This document shows positions 8,559 to 16,313 of a DNA stretch of 64,000 nucleotides, one piece after another. Every line of letters begins with the position of its first letter. The first letter of the stretch is position 1. The notes beneath the pieces are model-generated. The model made no database searches. It was given only the letters and a program-made list of their open reading frames with translations, and had not been told where the DNA came from. The translations under genes were made by a program, and so were the position numbers. The DNA is from Sphaerochaeta sp032144095 (lineage in GTDB: Bacteria > Spirochaetota > Spirochaetia > Sphaerochaetales > Sphaerochaetaceae), in the NCBI RefSeq assembly GCF_032144095.1, contig NZ_JAVSNJ010000011.1, positions 26,154-90,153 of the forward strand. Direction: 5' to 3'.

Positions 8559-8631
8559 CGGGGCGTTGCCTAGTGGCTAAGGCGCCTGCTTTGGGAGCAG
8601 GAAATCGAAGGTTCAAGTCCTTTCGCCCCGA
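8559..8631 (+). tRNA. tRNA-Pro (TGG)
   Basis: Cloverleaf with acceptor CGGGGCG/CGCCCCG, anticodon stem CCTGC/GCAGG and loop TTTGGGA, giving anticodon TGG (8592-8594), and a T arm with TTCAAGT. The discriminator is A at 8631. CCA is not encoded. Confidence 0.95.
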
Positions 8632-9071
8632 CTAGTGTATCTACTGTTACTCTTCTTCAAAAGCTTGGCAATGTGTTTGTGACTACAATCAACAAACAGG
8701 TTGCCAATTTTTATTCCCCCCTCTTTTATGGCTCAGATCAGGAGCTTCATACCCAAGAACCGAACCCCTTGCATCTAATCCGTCAGAGCAAAGCCAACCT
8801 GCGCCATGGAAAGAACGTTGGTCCATCGACCACGTATGGATCACCAAGCTTTGGTTCTGGTACTACGGTTTGGATGGGATTATCGATGTAATTTCCTATC
8901 TGGTTACCGGCCTGAAGCTCTTTTTGGGCCCAGGCCTACCCTGCAAACCTTCAATCCAGGGCTCTACAGCTACAGCATCTGTTCGTCCCCAGGTACCACG
9001 TTTCCACAACGGAGCATCCTGGCACTGTTCTGGTGACAACAACACGATCAAAAAAACAATTCAAAAATTTC
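8632..9071. other. gene-free stretch downstream of tRNA-Pro
   Basis: No gene can be supported. One plus-strand frame stays open from about 8650 to 9127 (it would read KERWSIDHVWITKLWFWYYG near 8810) but it has no ATG or ribosome site, matches no family I know, and its end runs through the IclR promoter. It could be a decayed gene inserted next to the tRNA; no direct repeat of the tRNA end was seen. Confidence 0.4.
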
Positions 9072-9101
9072 TTGCAAATAGTAAAAAACAGGGTATATAC
9101 T
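9072..9101 (+). promoter_or_regulatory. promoter of the IclR/kdgK/eda operon
   Basis: TTGCAA 9072-9077, 18-bp spacer, TATACT 9096-9101. Confidence 0.5.
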
Positions 9102-9111
9102 TGGGTTGTAG

Positions 9112-9141
9112 TCGTAATTACGAATAGCATTCGTATATACG
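9112..9141. promoter_or_regulatory. cluster of overlapping palindromes, candidate IclR operator
   Basis: Three perfect palindromic elements share the half-site TCGTA/TACGA: TCGTAATTACGA (9112-9123), TACGAA-5-TTCGTA (9119-9135) and CGTATATACG (9132-9141). They lie between the promoter and the start codon of the IclR gene, where a bound repressor would block transcription. Confidence 0.55.
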
Positions 9142-9158
9142 GACAGTAAGGAGAAATA

Positions 9159-9938
9159 GTGACTACTGTTACTCACCGCACCACGAATAGAATTCTCGAT
9201 ATCCTCGAAACCGTTGCCGCCCACCCTGAGGGAATCTCCCTCAGCGAGATAGCAAAGGTCCTGGAAGTACCCAAAAGCAGTATCCACCCCTTGCTTGCAA
9301 CCCTTTCGCAACGAAACTACCTCAAGGCAAATACGCGGGAACAGCGATTCGCTTTGGGAGAGAGGCTGTTTGTCCTGGGCAACAAGTTTGTCGATGACGC
9401 TGATATCCTCGATAAGATCAAGGAAGTATTGTTGTATGTTTCTGAGAAAACCTGCGAGACCCTCTATTTTGGGGTCCTTTCCAACCTTGATGTCCTGTAT
9501 CTGGTGAAGGCCGACCACTATTCCAAATTCCGGGTGGTATCAAATCCAGGGAACAAGCTCCCTGCCTACTCAACAGGATATGGGAAAGCCCTGCTTAGCC
9601 AGTTTTCCCCTGAAGAGATCGAGGCATTCTACCCCACGGGAAAGCTCAAGCAGATCACCTCCCATACCATTGCAGATGTCGAGGCATTGAACAAAGAGCT
9701 TGCCGAAATCCGAAGGACCGGATTCTCCTATGAAAAAGGAGAATCAACCACAGGAATACAGTGTGTGGCAGTTCCCATCTGCTATCAGGACCGGATCGTG
9801 GCAGGGATGAGCATAGCAGTGCCGACCTTTCGCTACGATGAACAACGGGAATTGGAATTCAAGGCATACATTCTTGAAGCAAAGCTTGAAATTGAGAGAA
9901 TCATCACTGACAACCACAATCAGTGGAATTATAGTTAG
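9159..9938 (+). CDS. IclR-family transcriptional regulator
   Basis: 259 residues. The winged helix at 5-70 contains RILDILETVAAHPEGISLSEI and KSSIHPLLATL; the C-terminal GAF-like effector domain has the family landmarks AYSTGYGKALL and AVPIC. The start is GTG with AAGGAG 7 nt upstream. It heads a run with KDG kinase and KDPG aldolase, so a KdgR-like role sensing 2-keto-3-deoxygluconate is likely by context and family. The palindrome cluster before it suggests self-control of the operon. Confidence 0.9.
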   Translation: MTTVTHRTTNRILDILETVAAHPEGISLSEIAKVLEVPKSSIHPLLATLSQRNYLKANTREQRFALGERLFVLGNKFVDDADILDKIKEVLLYVSEKTCETLYFGVLSNLDVLYLVKADHYSKFRVVSNPGNKLPAYSTGYGKALLSQFSPEEIEAFYPTGKLKQITSHTIADVEALNKELAEIRRTGFSYEKGESTTGIQCVAVPICYQDRIVAGMSIAVPTFRYDEQRELEFKAYILEAKLEIERIITDNHNQWNYS

Positions 9939-9947
9939 GAGCATCTG

Positions 9948-10898
9948 ATGAGAGTTGAAGTCGTTACTATCGGAGAGACCATGGTTGCATTCATTCCCAA
10001 TACCCATACGGCCCTGCGCTATGTTGAGCAGTTCGCCAAAGTGGTGGCAGGGGCAGAGAGCAATGTCGCCGTGGGTCTTGCAAAGCTTGGGCACAAGAGT
10101 GGATGGCTCAGCAAACTGGGTGATGATGAGTTTGGCCAGTTCATACTGAGGGAACTGAGGGGGGAGAATGTCGATGTCTCCTCGGTCCTCATTTCCGAGA
10201 CCCATCCTACAGGCATCATGTTCAAGCAGTTCAGCAACGACAAGGATTCCTCGGTATTCTATTACCGAAGCAACTCTGCTGCCAGCACCTTCAAGGCTGA
10301 TGAACTGGACAGGCAGTATATTGCACAGGCAAAGATCCTGCTTATTTCCGGTATCACCCCAGCCTTGAGCGAGAGTTGTGAGCAGACGGTCCTTGCAGCA
10401 GTCAAATTGGCAAGGGAGCATGGGGTGCTTGTCTGCTTTGACCCCAACATCCGACGCAAGCTGTGGAGCGAGCAGCAGGCCAAAAAAACACTGGAGCCTC
10501 TGCTCTCCCTTTCCGACATCGTGCTGCTTGGCGATGATGAGGCAGCTCTGCTGCTAGGCACAGCAGAGCCCAGACAGATCGTCACTTCCTTGAGAAACCG
10601 TGGGGTTCGCTGGATCGGGATCAAGCAAGGTGCAAAGGGTGCATATGTTGCAGATTGTGAATCTGAATGTTCCATCCCTCCCTACCCTGTTACGGTTGTT
10701 GACAGCATAGGTGCTGGAGATGCATTCAATGCAGGCTTCATCTCCGGCTTGCTGGAAGGCAAGAGCATAGAGACCTGTGGGAAGATGGGGGCCATGATGG
10801 GGGCTCTGGCAGTATCCAGTTATGGCGATTTTGAGGGGCTCCCCAATAGGAAGGCCTTTGACAGGATGTTTTCCAACACCCAAGAAGCGAGAAGATAG
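9948..10898 (+). CDS. kdgK: 2-keto-3-deoxygluconate kinase (PfkB family)
   Basis: 316-residue ribokinase-fold sugar kinase. The N-terminal substrate motif is AGAESNVAVGLAKLG; the C-terminal catalytic motif DSIGAGDAFNAGF carries the base Asp and the anion hole GAGD. TTGRR-like SHPTGIMFKQF precedes the acidic YYRSNSAA segment typical of KDG kinases. TAGGAG precedes the ATG and the gap to the IclR stop is 9 nt. With the next gene it would take KDG to pyruvate and glyceraldehyde-3-phosphate. Other PfkB substrates cannot be excluded from sequence alone. Confidence 0.85.
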   Translation: MRVEVVTIGETMVAFIPNTHTALRYVEQFAKVVAGAESNVAVGLAKLGHKSGWLSKLGDDEFGQFILRELRGENVDVSSVLISETHPTGIMFKQFSNDKDSSVFYYRSNSAASTFKADELDRQYIAQAKILLISGITPALSESCEQTVLAAVKLAREHGVLVCFDPNIRRKLWSEQQAKKTLEPLLSLSDIVLLGDDEAALLLGTAEPRQIVTSLRNRGVRWIGIKQGAKGAYVADCESECSIPPYPVTVVDSIGAGDAFNAGFISGLLEGKSIETCGKMGAMMGALAVSSYGDFEGLPNRKAFDRMFSNTQEARR

Positions 10899-10908
10899 GA
10901 GCATTGGT

Positions 10909-11544
10909 ATGAACAACCGGAACGTAGTATTGCATGCCATCGGACAGAGCAAAGTAATCTCAATCATCAGGGGCATAGAGACCCAGGCCTCCCTGGAGGT
11001 CATTAAGGCCCTCTATGAAGGGGGAATCCGGTGCCTGGAAATAACGATGAACACCCCAGGGGCCCTGGCAATGATAACCCAGGCTCGGGAGAGTGAGGAT
11101 CTGTTTGTCGGTGCAGGTACGGTCTTGGACATGGAGGATGCCAGGAAAGCCATCGATGCAGGGGCCCAGTTCGTTCTTGCTCCCTGTCTTGATGTCAAGG
11201 TGATCGCATACTGCCTGGACAGGGATGTGCTCCCAATTCCTGGAATATTCACCCCAACTGAGTTGCTCCTGGCTCATCAAAGCGGTGCAGAACTCCTGAA
11301 GGTATTTCCAGCAGGGTCAGTGGGCCCCCAGTACATCAAGGACCTCCTCGGTCCCTTTTCGGGAATGAAGCTGCTACCTGTGGGAGGCGTCTCCCTGGAG
11401 AACACTGCAGCATTCATGAAAGCAGGTTCCTTTGCCGTCGGGGTCGGGTCCTTTCTGGCAAATCCCACGCTTGCCAAGGCAGGGGATTTTGCAACGATAC
11501 GCCAACGTGCAGAGCAATTTGTCTCGTTGGTCCAACATGTGTAA
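10909..11544 (+). CDS. eda: KDPG/KHG aldolase
   Basis: 211-residue class I aldolase splitting 2-keto-3-deoxy-6-phosphogluconate. Key features: SIIRGIE at the start, catalytic Glu in CLEITMNTPGA, the Schiff-base lysine in LLKVFPAGSVGPQYIKDL, and PIPGIFTPTELLLA. The frame is open back to 10822, but the ATG at 10909 has AGGAG 7 nt upstream, overlapping the kdgK stop, and gives the family's normal length. It is translationally close to kdgK. Confidence 0.92.
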   Translation: MNNRNVVLHAIGQSKVISIIRGIETQASLEVIKALYEGGIRCLEITMNTPGALAMITQARESEDLFVGAGTVLDMEDARKAIDAGAQFVLAPCLDVKVIAYCLDRDVLPIPGIFTPTELLLAHQSGAELLKVFPAGSVGPQYIKDLLGPFSGMKLLPVGGVSLENTAAFMKAGSFAVGVGSFLANPTLAKAGDFATIRQRAEQFVSLVQHV

Positions 11545-11586
11545 ATTCGTGCAGTTTGCATGAAAATAAAAAAAAGAGGTAAGAAA

Positions 11587-12558
11587 ATGAAAAAACTTGC
11601 TGTTTTTCTCGCTCTCCTAGTATTGGTTATGGGTTCAGCCTTTGCACAAGGGACTGCTGAAGTCAGTGCCGATTCCTATCCTAGCGGACCTGTCTCTCTC
11701 ATCGTCCCCTATGCTGCCGGTGGTGGAACCGACCTTGTATGCCGCGCTCTGGCCGATGCTGCAAAGGCTTCCTTTCCCAAGAACATAACCGTTGAGAACC
11801 GCACTGGTGGTGGTGGAGCCGTAGGAATGTCCTATGGAGCCAATGCCAAGGCAGACGGTAGCGTCATCACCATGATCACCGTTGAGCTGGTCACCCTTCC
11901 CCACACAGGAACAGGTGCCGGTCTCTACTTTGATCAGTTCAAGCCCATCATGATGGTAAACAGTGCATACAGTGCTATCACCGTCAAGGCTGATGCTCCT
12001 TGGAAAACCCTTAACGAGTTCATCGAAGCATCCAAGACCAAGACCATGAAGATCGGTAACTCCGGTGTCGGAGCCATCTGGCACCTTGCTGCAGCGGGTC
12101 TTGCAAAGACAGCTGGAGTCACCTTCAACCACATTCCGTTTGATGGTGCTGCCCCAGCAACCACAAGCTTGCTCGGTGGACACATCGATGCCATCACCGT
12201 CAGCTATGCTGAAGTCGCCGCCCAGGTTGCCGCAGGGAACCTGAGAGTCCTTGCAGTTCTTGCTCCTGAAAGAATTGCCGCAACACCCAACATCCCCACA
12301 GCAAAAGAGCTTGGCTATGATGTTGCCATCGGTACCTGGAGAGGTCTTGGAGTTCCCAAGGATACCCCCCAGCCTATCGTAGACAAGATCTATTCCATCT
12401 TCAACAAGGCAGCTGCCTCTGATTCCTTCGTCGCCTTCATGAAGTCCACCAACAATATCATCGATGTCATGGACGGCCCTTCCTATGGGAAGAAGCTGGT
12501 CGTTGACAACGATATGTTCAAGGCCCTTATCAATGAGCTTGGCCTCAAGCAGCAGTAA
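11587..12558 (+). CDS. tctC: tripartite tricarboxylate transporter receptor (TctC/Bug family)
   Basis: 323-residue exported solute receptor. The signal peptide is KKLAVFLALLVLVMGSAFAQ with an AFA-Q cleavage site. The mature part carries Bug-family motifs: VPYAAGGGTDLVCR near the N-terminus, ENRTGGGGAVG, and GTWRGLGVPKDTP. Two starts are possible; the ATG at 11587 has AGAGGT 6 nt upstream and a clean signal peptide, while 11560 has neither. Context with kdgK/eda suggests an acidic sugar or dicarboxylate ligand (inference). A 27-nt hairpin follows the stop. Confidence 0.9.
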   Translation: MKKLAVFLALLVLVMGSAFAQGTAEVSADSYPSGPVSLIVPYAAGGGTDLVCRALADAAKASFPKNITVENRTGGGGAVGMSYGANAKADGSVITMITVELVTLPHTGTGAGLYFDQFKPIMMVNSAYSAITVKADAPWKTLNEFIEASKTKTMKIGNSGVGAIWHLAAAGLAKTAGVTFNHIPFDGAAPATTSLLGGHIDAITVSYAEVAAQVAAGNLRVLAVLAPERIAATPNIPTAKELGYDVAIGTWRGLGVPKDTPQPIVDKIYSIFNKAAASDSFVAFMKSTNNIIDVMDGPSYGKKLVVDNDMFKALINELGLKQQ

Positions 12559-12573
12559 GAAATTTGTCAGTAT

Positions 12574-12600
12574 CCAAACCACAGCAGTGCTGTGGTTTGG
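12574..12600 (+). other. intercistronic stem-loop after tctC
   Basis: CCAAACCACAGCA and TGCTGTGGTTTGG are perfect complements separated by one base (13-bp inverted repeat). No T-run follows, so this is a processing or mRNA-protecting hairpin rather than a terminator. Confidence 0.6.
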
Positions 12601-12627
12601 AATATTCGATCCCAAAGGATTTCAACC

Positions 12628-13080
12628 ATGAGAAAAGCAAACTTTATCGTTTCCGGCGTATTTACCGCCTTTGCACTGCTCATCATTGCACTATCACTCA
12701 CCTTTCCCCCTAGCAACCATGGGGTCCCAGGACCTGGAATTTTTCCTTTTATCATTGCTGCCTTGATAATCATTTCAGCTGTTGCCTTGCTCATCACAAC
12801 CCTGATAGCGGGCCCCAAGCTTGATTCCAAAATCGACCTACGGTCAAAAAACATCATCAATGTCTATATCACCATGGCAGGCTTGGTAGTCTATACGGTA
12901 CTGCTACCAATGGTTGGGTTCATAACAACCACGACTGTCATGCTTTATCTCTATATACGATGGTTCAGTAAGAGGTCCTGGTGGAAGTGTGCAGTTATCA
13001 GCTTGCTCTTCACCTTGGCGATCTACTTTCTCTTTGGTTTGGTGCTCAATGTGCCGATGCGCTTCGGCCTAGTACTCTAG
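12628..13080 (+). CDS. tctB: tripartite tricarboxylate transporter small membrane subunit
   Basis: 150-residue TctB-type protein with four predicted membrane segments, beginning NFIVSGVFTAFALLIIALSL and ending LFTLAIYFLFGLVLNVPM. The loop GVPGPGIFPFI after the first segment is characteristic of the family. The frame is open to 12592, but the ATG at 12628 with AAAGGAT upstream gives the normal start. It lies between tctC and tctA as in other tct operons. Confidence 0.85.
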   Translation: MRKANFIVSGVFTAFALLIIALSLTFPPSNHGVPGPGIFPFIIAALIIISAVALLITTLIAGPKLDSKIDLRSKNIINVYITMAGLVVYTVLLPMVGFITTTTVMLYLYIRWFSKRSWWKCAVISLLFTLAIYFLFGLVLNVPMRFGLVL

Positions 13081-13098
13081 GGAAAGGGGAAATATAGT

Positions 13099-14580
13099 AT
13101 GTTACTTGAAGTCTTAACCAATGTATTTACGGTACAAATCTTTTTCTTCATCATTCTGGGAGTATTTACCGGCATCTGCATAGGTGCCCTTCCAGGCCTG
13201 ACAGCTACCATGGGTGTTGCCCTGGTGCTCCCCCTTACCTTTGGCATGGAGGCAACCCCAGGCATCCTCCTGCTTATAGGGGTCTATGTTGGAGCCATCT
13301 ATGGGGGTTCCATCTCGGCTATCCTGCTCAGGACTCCCGGGACCCCTGCAGCGGCTGCAACGGTCCTGGATGGGTATGAGTTCTCCAAACGGGGGGAGAG
13401 TGGAAGGGCCCTTGGCATCTCCACAGTCTCCTCATTCCTGGGAGGCTTGGTCAGCGTAACCGCCCTCTGGCTCATATCCCCACAGCTTGCCAAGCTCGCC
13501 CTCCGTTTCAGCGCCCCCGAGTTCTTCTTGCTGGCGGTCTTCGGCTTGAGCATTATCGCCAGCATCTCAGGCAACTCCCTTGCAAAGGGTGTTCTCTGTG
13601 GTGCCTTGGGCATCTCGATCTCGTTCATCGGCATCGACAGCATTACAGGGTATGCCCGCTTTACCTTCCACAACATCAACCTACTCAGCGGCATGTCCTT
13701 CATCCCTGTCATGATCGGCCTCTTTGCCATGTCCCAGGCATTCTCTACGATCGAAAACATCTTTACTCCCGATGAGGTTTCGCAGAAGGTCTCCAAAGTC
13801 TGGCCGACCAAGGCAGACTGGAAAATCATCCTCAAGACAGCACCCTTAAGCGGCGTCATTGGCACGATCATTGGCATCGTACCTGGTGCAGGGGCTGAGA
13901 TCGGTGCCTTCGTCTCCTACAGTCAGGCCAAGCGGATATCCAGGCATCCTGAACTCTTCGGAACAGGAATCACCGAAGGCATTGCAGCCCCAGAGGGTGG
14001 CAACAACGGTGTGACAGGAGGAGCTCTCATCCCCATGCTAACCATGGGTGTCCCCGGGGACGCTGTCGCAGCAATCCTTATCGGAGCGCTCACCGTACAG
14101 GGCTTGCAGCCAGGGCCGCTCCTATTCACCGAACACACAACCTTGGTCTATTCGATTTTCCTTGGGATGTTCATTGCCAACCTGACCATGCTTGTGCTCG
14201 GTCTTTCAAGCCTCAAGCTCTTTGTGAAGGTACTCTCTGTTCCCAAGTCCATCCTGACACCGATGATCTTCATCCTCTGTGTGGTAGGCTCCTATGCGAT
14301 CAACACGAGCTTCTTTGATGTTGGGGTAATGCTCTTCTTTGGTATCCTGGGATATTTCCTGCAGAAAGCAGACTTCTCGGTATCCCCTGCAGTTCTGGGC
14401 CTTATCCTTGGTCCGATGGCAGAGGCAAACTTCCGAAGGGCCCTTCTGATGAGCGAGGGAAGCTACTCTATCTTCTTCAACTCCCCCATCGCATGGGTTT
14501 TCCTGATACTGACCATCTTTACCCTTGCCATGCCCTATGTGACAGCTTTCCTGAAGAAGAGGCGGATGCAAAACGCCTGA
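13099..14580 (+). CDS. tctA: tripartite tricarboxylate transporter large permease
   Basis: 493-residue integral membrane subunit, the usual TctA size. Diagnostic motifs are GALPGLTATMGVALVLPLTF, IYGGSISAILLRTPGTPAAA and, in the second half, IVPGAGAEIGAF and GVPGDAVAAILIGAL. About twelve hydrophobic segments. GGGGAAA precedes the start. It is the last gene of the IclR-kdgK-eda-tctCBA run and is followed by a hairpin at 14619. Confidence 0.93.
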   Translation: MLLEVLTNVFTVQIFFFIILGVFTGICIGALPGLTATMGVALVLPLTFGMEATPGILLLIGVYVGAIYGGSISAILLRTPGTPAAAATVLDGYEFSKRGESGRALGISTVSSFLGGLVSVTALWLISPQLAKLALRFSAPEFFLLAVFGLSIIASISGNSLAKGVLCGALGISISFIGIDSITGYARFTFHNINLLSGMSFIPVMIGLFAMSQAFSTIENIFTPDEVSQKVSKVWPTKADWKIILKTAPLSGVIGTIIGIVPGAGAEIGAFVSYSQAKRISRHPELFGTGITEGIAAPEGGNNGVTGGALIPMLTMGVPGDAVAAILIGALTVQGLQPGPLLFTEHTTLVYSIFLGMFIANLTMLVLGLSSLKLFVKVLSVPKSILTPMIFILCVVGSYAINTSFFDVGVMLFFGILGYFLQKADFSVSPAVLGLILGPMAEANFRRALLMSEGSYSIFFNSPIAWVFLILTIFTLAMPYVTAFLKKRRMQNA

Positions 14581-14618
14581 CCAAAACCCTATAAAAAATG
14601 TATGATGCGCTCCAAACA

Positions 14619-14652
14619 GCAAGAAGGCGACCTTTCAAGGCCGCCTTCTTGC
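14619..14652. terminator. bidirectional hairpin after tctA
   Basis: GCAAGAAGGCG (14619-14629) pairs with CGCCTTCTTGC (14642-14652). It lies between convergent tctA and the gene ending at 14678; flanking T-runs are short. Confidence 0.6.
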
Positions 14653-14677
14653 TTATGGAGAGTCTACGTATATATTG

Positions 14678-15091
14678 TTATGCTACGCTTCGTGAAGCGA
14701 GCAGTTTTGCCATAAAGCGGCCAAGGGCCTTTCCGAAGTTTGCATCATAGCTGAGGACAGCTTCATAGACGTTTACTTCCCTGCCCTTCTCTACACTCAG
14801 GAAGTAGAGGTGGTCACAGATCTCAAAGAATACATCAGCCCTGCGTCTTCCGGGGAAACTCATCTGGGTAGTCCAGTTCTGCATCACCTGGCTGATGGGC
14901 TGATAGATGTTGCTCATCCAGGAATAGGTTGCCTCATCCCAAGTAATGTTCATATTCAAGTTCTTTCCCAGGAAATAACGATGGCCTTCGATATGTGACG
15001 CAAGTTTATCATAATCTGAATCCAAGAACATATCCGTGTTCTTAATCAGGAAATCAATACTTTCTTTTTTGTTTTTGTCATTATTGTTCAT
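14678..15091 (-). CDS. unknown protein with an internally duplicated motif
   Basis: 137 residues, soluble, no signal peptide. I see a repeated unit: GHRYFLGKNLNMNITWDEATYSW (about 35-57, given here only as its pattern H-x-YFL-x5-6-N-I/V-x3-EA-x2-S) and again HLYFLSVEKGREVNVYEAVLSY near 95-116. Between them is FPGRRRADVFFEI. These short HxxFL...EAxxSY units recall C-terminal segments of DUF4032-type and related signalling proteins, but I cannot assign a family firmly. GAGGAG lies 6 nt before the ATG. It is monocistronic between two hairpins. Confidence 0.65.
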   Translation of the reverse strand: MNNNDKNKKESIDFLIKNTDMFLDSDYDKLASHIEGHRYFLGKNLNMNITWDEATYSWMSNIYQPISQVMQNWTTQMSFPGRRRADVFFEICDHLYFLSVEKGREVNVYEAVLSYDANFGKALGRFMAKLLASRSVA

Positions 15092-15271
15092 ACAATTCTC
15101 CTCTTTTTTTGTTCTTTATCTTATAACACAACTATATCAATATTAGGCAGGCTTTGCAAGCGAGTAAGCCACTATGATATTGCATTGTTCCGTCATCTTT
15201 TTGTAATATACAGTTGTTTTACTGGCACTTACCTACAGTTTGTATGTTTATATCACAGATTTGTGCTACGT

Positions 15272-15307
15272 AAAAAACCCTCCCCTTTGAATACTCAGAG
15301 GGGAGGG
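15272..15307 (-). terminator. rho-independent terminator of the superoxide dismutase gene
   Basis: On the minus strand a 13-bp stem (15278-15290 with 15295-15307, one G-T pair), a 4-nt loop, then TTTTTT. Confidence 0.85.
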
Positions 15308-15335
15308 AAAACTGAAAAAAATGGAGATGAAGGTA

Positions 15336-15953
15336 TTACCTGCTCTTATCGAAAATGGCTCCTACACTATCCCAGTCAAGGACATTCCAGAAAGCAGATA
15401 CATAGTCACCCCTAAGGTTCTTGTACTTGAGGTAGTAGGCATGTTCCCATACATCAATGCCAAGGATCGGGGTATCCCCCTTCTTGTCCATCAGGGGATT
15501 ATCCTGGTTCGGATAGGAGTTTACTACAAGCTTCCCGTCCTTGGTGAGGGAGAGGAATGCCCAGCCTGAACCGAAGCGCCCTATGGCTGCCTTGCCAAGG
15601 GAATCCTTCAAAGCGTCAAACGATCCAAAATCCTTTCTGATCTGGGCCTCTAGGGCACCTGAGGGGCTCCTGCTTCCGGTCGGTGACATGGTAGAGAAAT
15701 ACAGGTTATGGTTATAGAAACCTCCACCATTGTTGCGGATGGTAGTGCGAAGCTTCTCATCGGCAATGGCATCAAGGTTTCCGAGAATCTGTTCAATGGT
15801 CTTCTTGTTCAGGGAAGGGTCCTTCTCAATGGCAGCATTGAGATTGGTTGTATATCCTGCATGGTGTTTGGTGTAGTGGGTAAGCATGGTAAGTTCATCA
15901 ATATATGGCTCAAGCAGATCGAATCCATATGAGAGTGCATATTGTGTAAACAT
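15336..15953 (-). CDS. sodA: superoxide dismutase, Mn-type
   Basis: 205-residue Fe/Mn-family dismutase. The four metal ligands are recognisable: His in KHHAGY, His in FYNHNLYF, and Asp and His in DVWEHAYYLKY. The residue after the second ligand block is GGGFYNH rather than the Gln of FeSOD, and the second-sphere Gln sits in NQDNPL, which points to a manganese or cambialistic enzyme. No signal peptide, so cytoplasmic. GGAGG is 6 nt before the ATG. Likely needed for oxygen tolerance in an otherwise fermentative cell. Confidence 0.93.
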   Translation of the reverse strand: MFTQYALSYGFDLLEPYIDELTMLTHYTKHHAGYTTNLNAAIEKDPSLNKKTIEQILGNLDAIADEKLRTTIRNNGGGFYNHNLYFSTMSPTGSRSPSGALEAQIRKDFGSFDALKDSLGKAAIGRFGSGWAFLSLTKDGKLVVNSYPNQDNPLMDKKGDTPILGIDVWEHAYYLKYKNLRGDYVSAFWNVLDWDSVGAIFDKSR

Positions 15954-15976
15954 AAAAAACCTCCAAGTCTCTTAAT

Positions 15977-15995
15977 TCCTAGTTATCCACTAGGA
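15977..15995. promoter_or_regulatory. inverted repeat at the sod transcription start
   Basis: TCCTAGT, 5 nt, ACTAGGA lies just downstream of the sod -10 box, at about +1 to +19. It could be a repressor site or a 5' mRNA hairpin. Confidence 0.4.
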
Positions 15996-16003
15996 TTACC
16001 TCT

Positions 16004-16032
16004 ACTATACTCATAATTTCTTTATAGGGCAA
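16004..16032 (-). promoter_or_regulatory. sod promoter
   Basis: Minus strand TTGCCC (16027-16032), 17-bp spacer, TATAGT (16004-16009). Confidence 0.55.
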
Positions 16033-16157
16033 GTCCTACAAAGGCATTTTGCACAACTTTATTGATAGCATCATAGTATGAGCACTGAGGATTCCCACAA
16101 ATACTCTGATACATCTTTACCTTTTTTTTGATTTGAGATATTGTTTCATAGTTTCCA

Positions 16158-16171
16158 GCACATATATGTGC
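16158..16171. promoter_or_regulatory. palindrome in the tRNA-Arg promoter
   Basis: GCACATATATGTGC is a perfect 14-bp palindrome ending 7 nt before the tRNA. It contains a TATATG -10-like box with TTGTTT (16141-16146) as a weak -35. Confidence 0.35.
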
Positions 16172-16178
16172 TTACCAT

Positions 16179-16252
<74 letters not shown>

Positions 16253-16256
16253 CTAG

Positions 16257-16296
16257 ACCACCAAAAGGATTTCAGTCCTTACTGGTGGTTTTTTTG
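16257..16296 (+). terminator. terminator after tRNA-Arg
   Basis: ACCACCA pairs with TGGTGGT, with an inner AAGGA/TCCTT stem, and is followed by seven T residues. Confidence 0.8.
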
Positions 16297-16313
16297 TCTT
16301 GAATGGAACCCTG

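Noticed and set aside
8559..8631. Integration site (att) at the tRNA-Pro 3' end
   Set aside because: No direct repeat of the tRNA end and no integrase gene nearby.
8650..9127. Gene in the open plus frame after tRNA-Pro
   Set aside because: No ATG or ribosome site, no family resemblance, and the end overlaps the IclR promoter; kept only as a note on the region.
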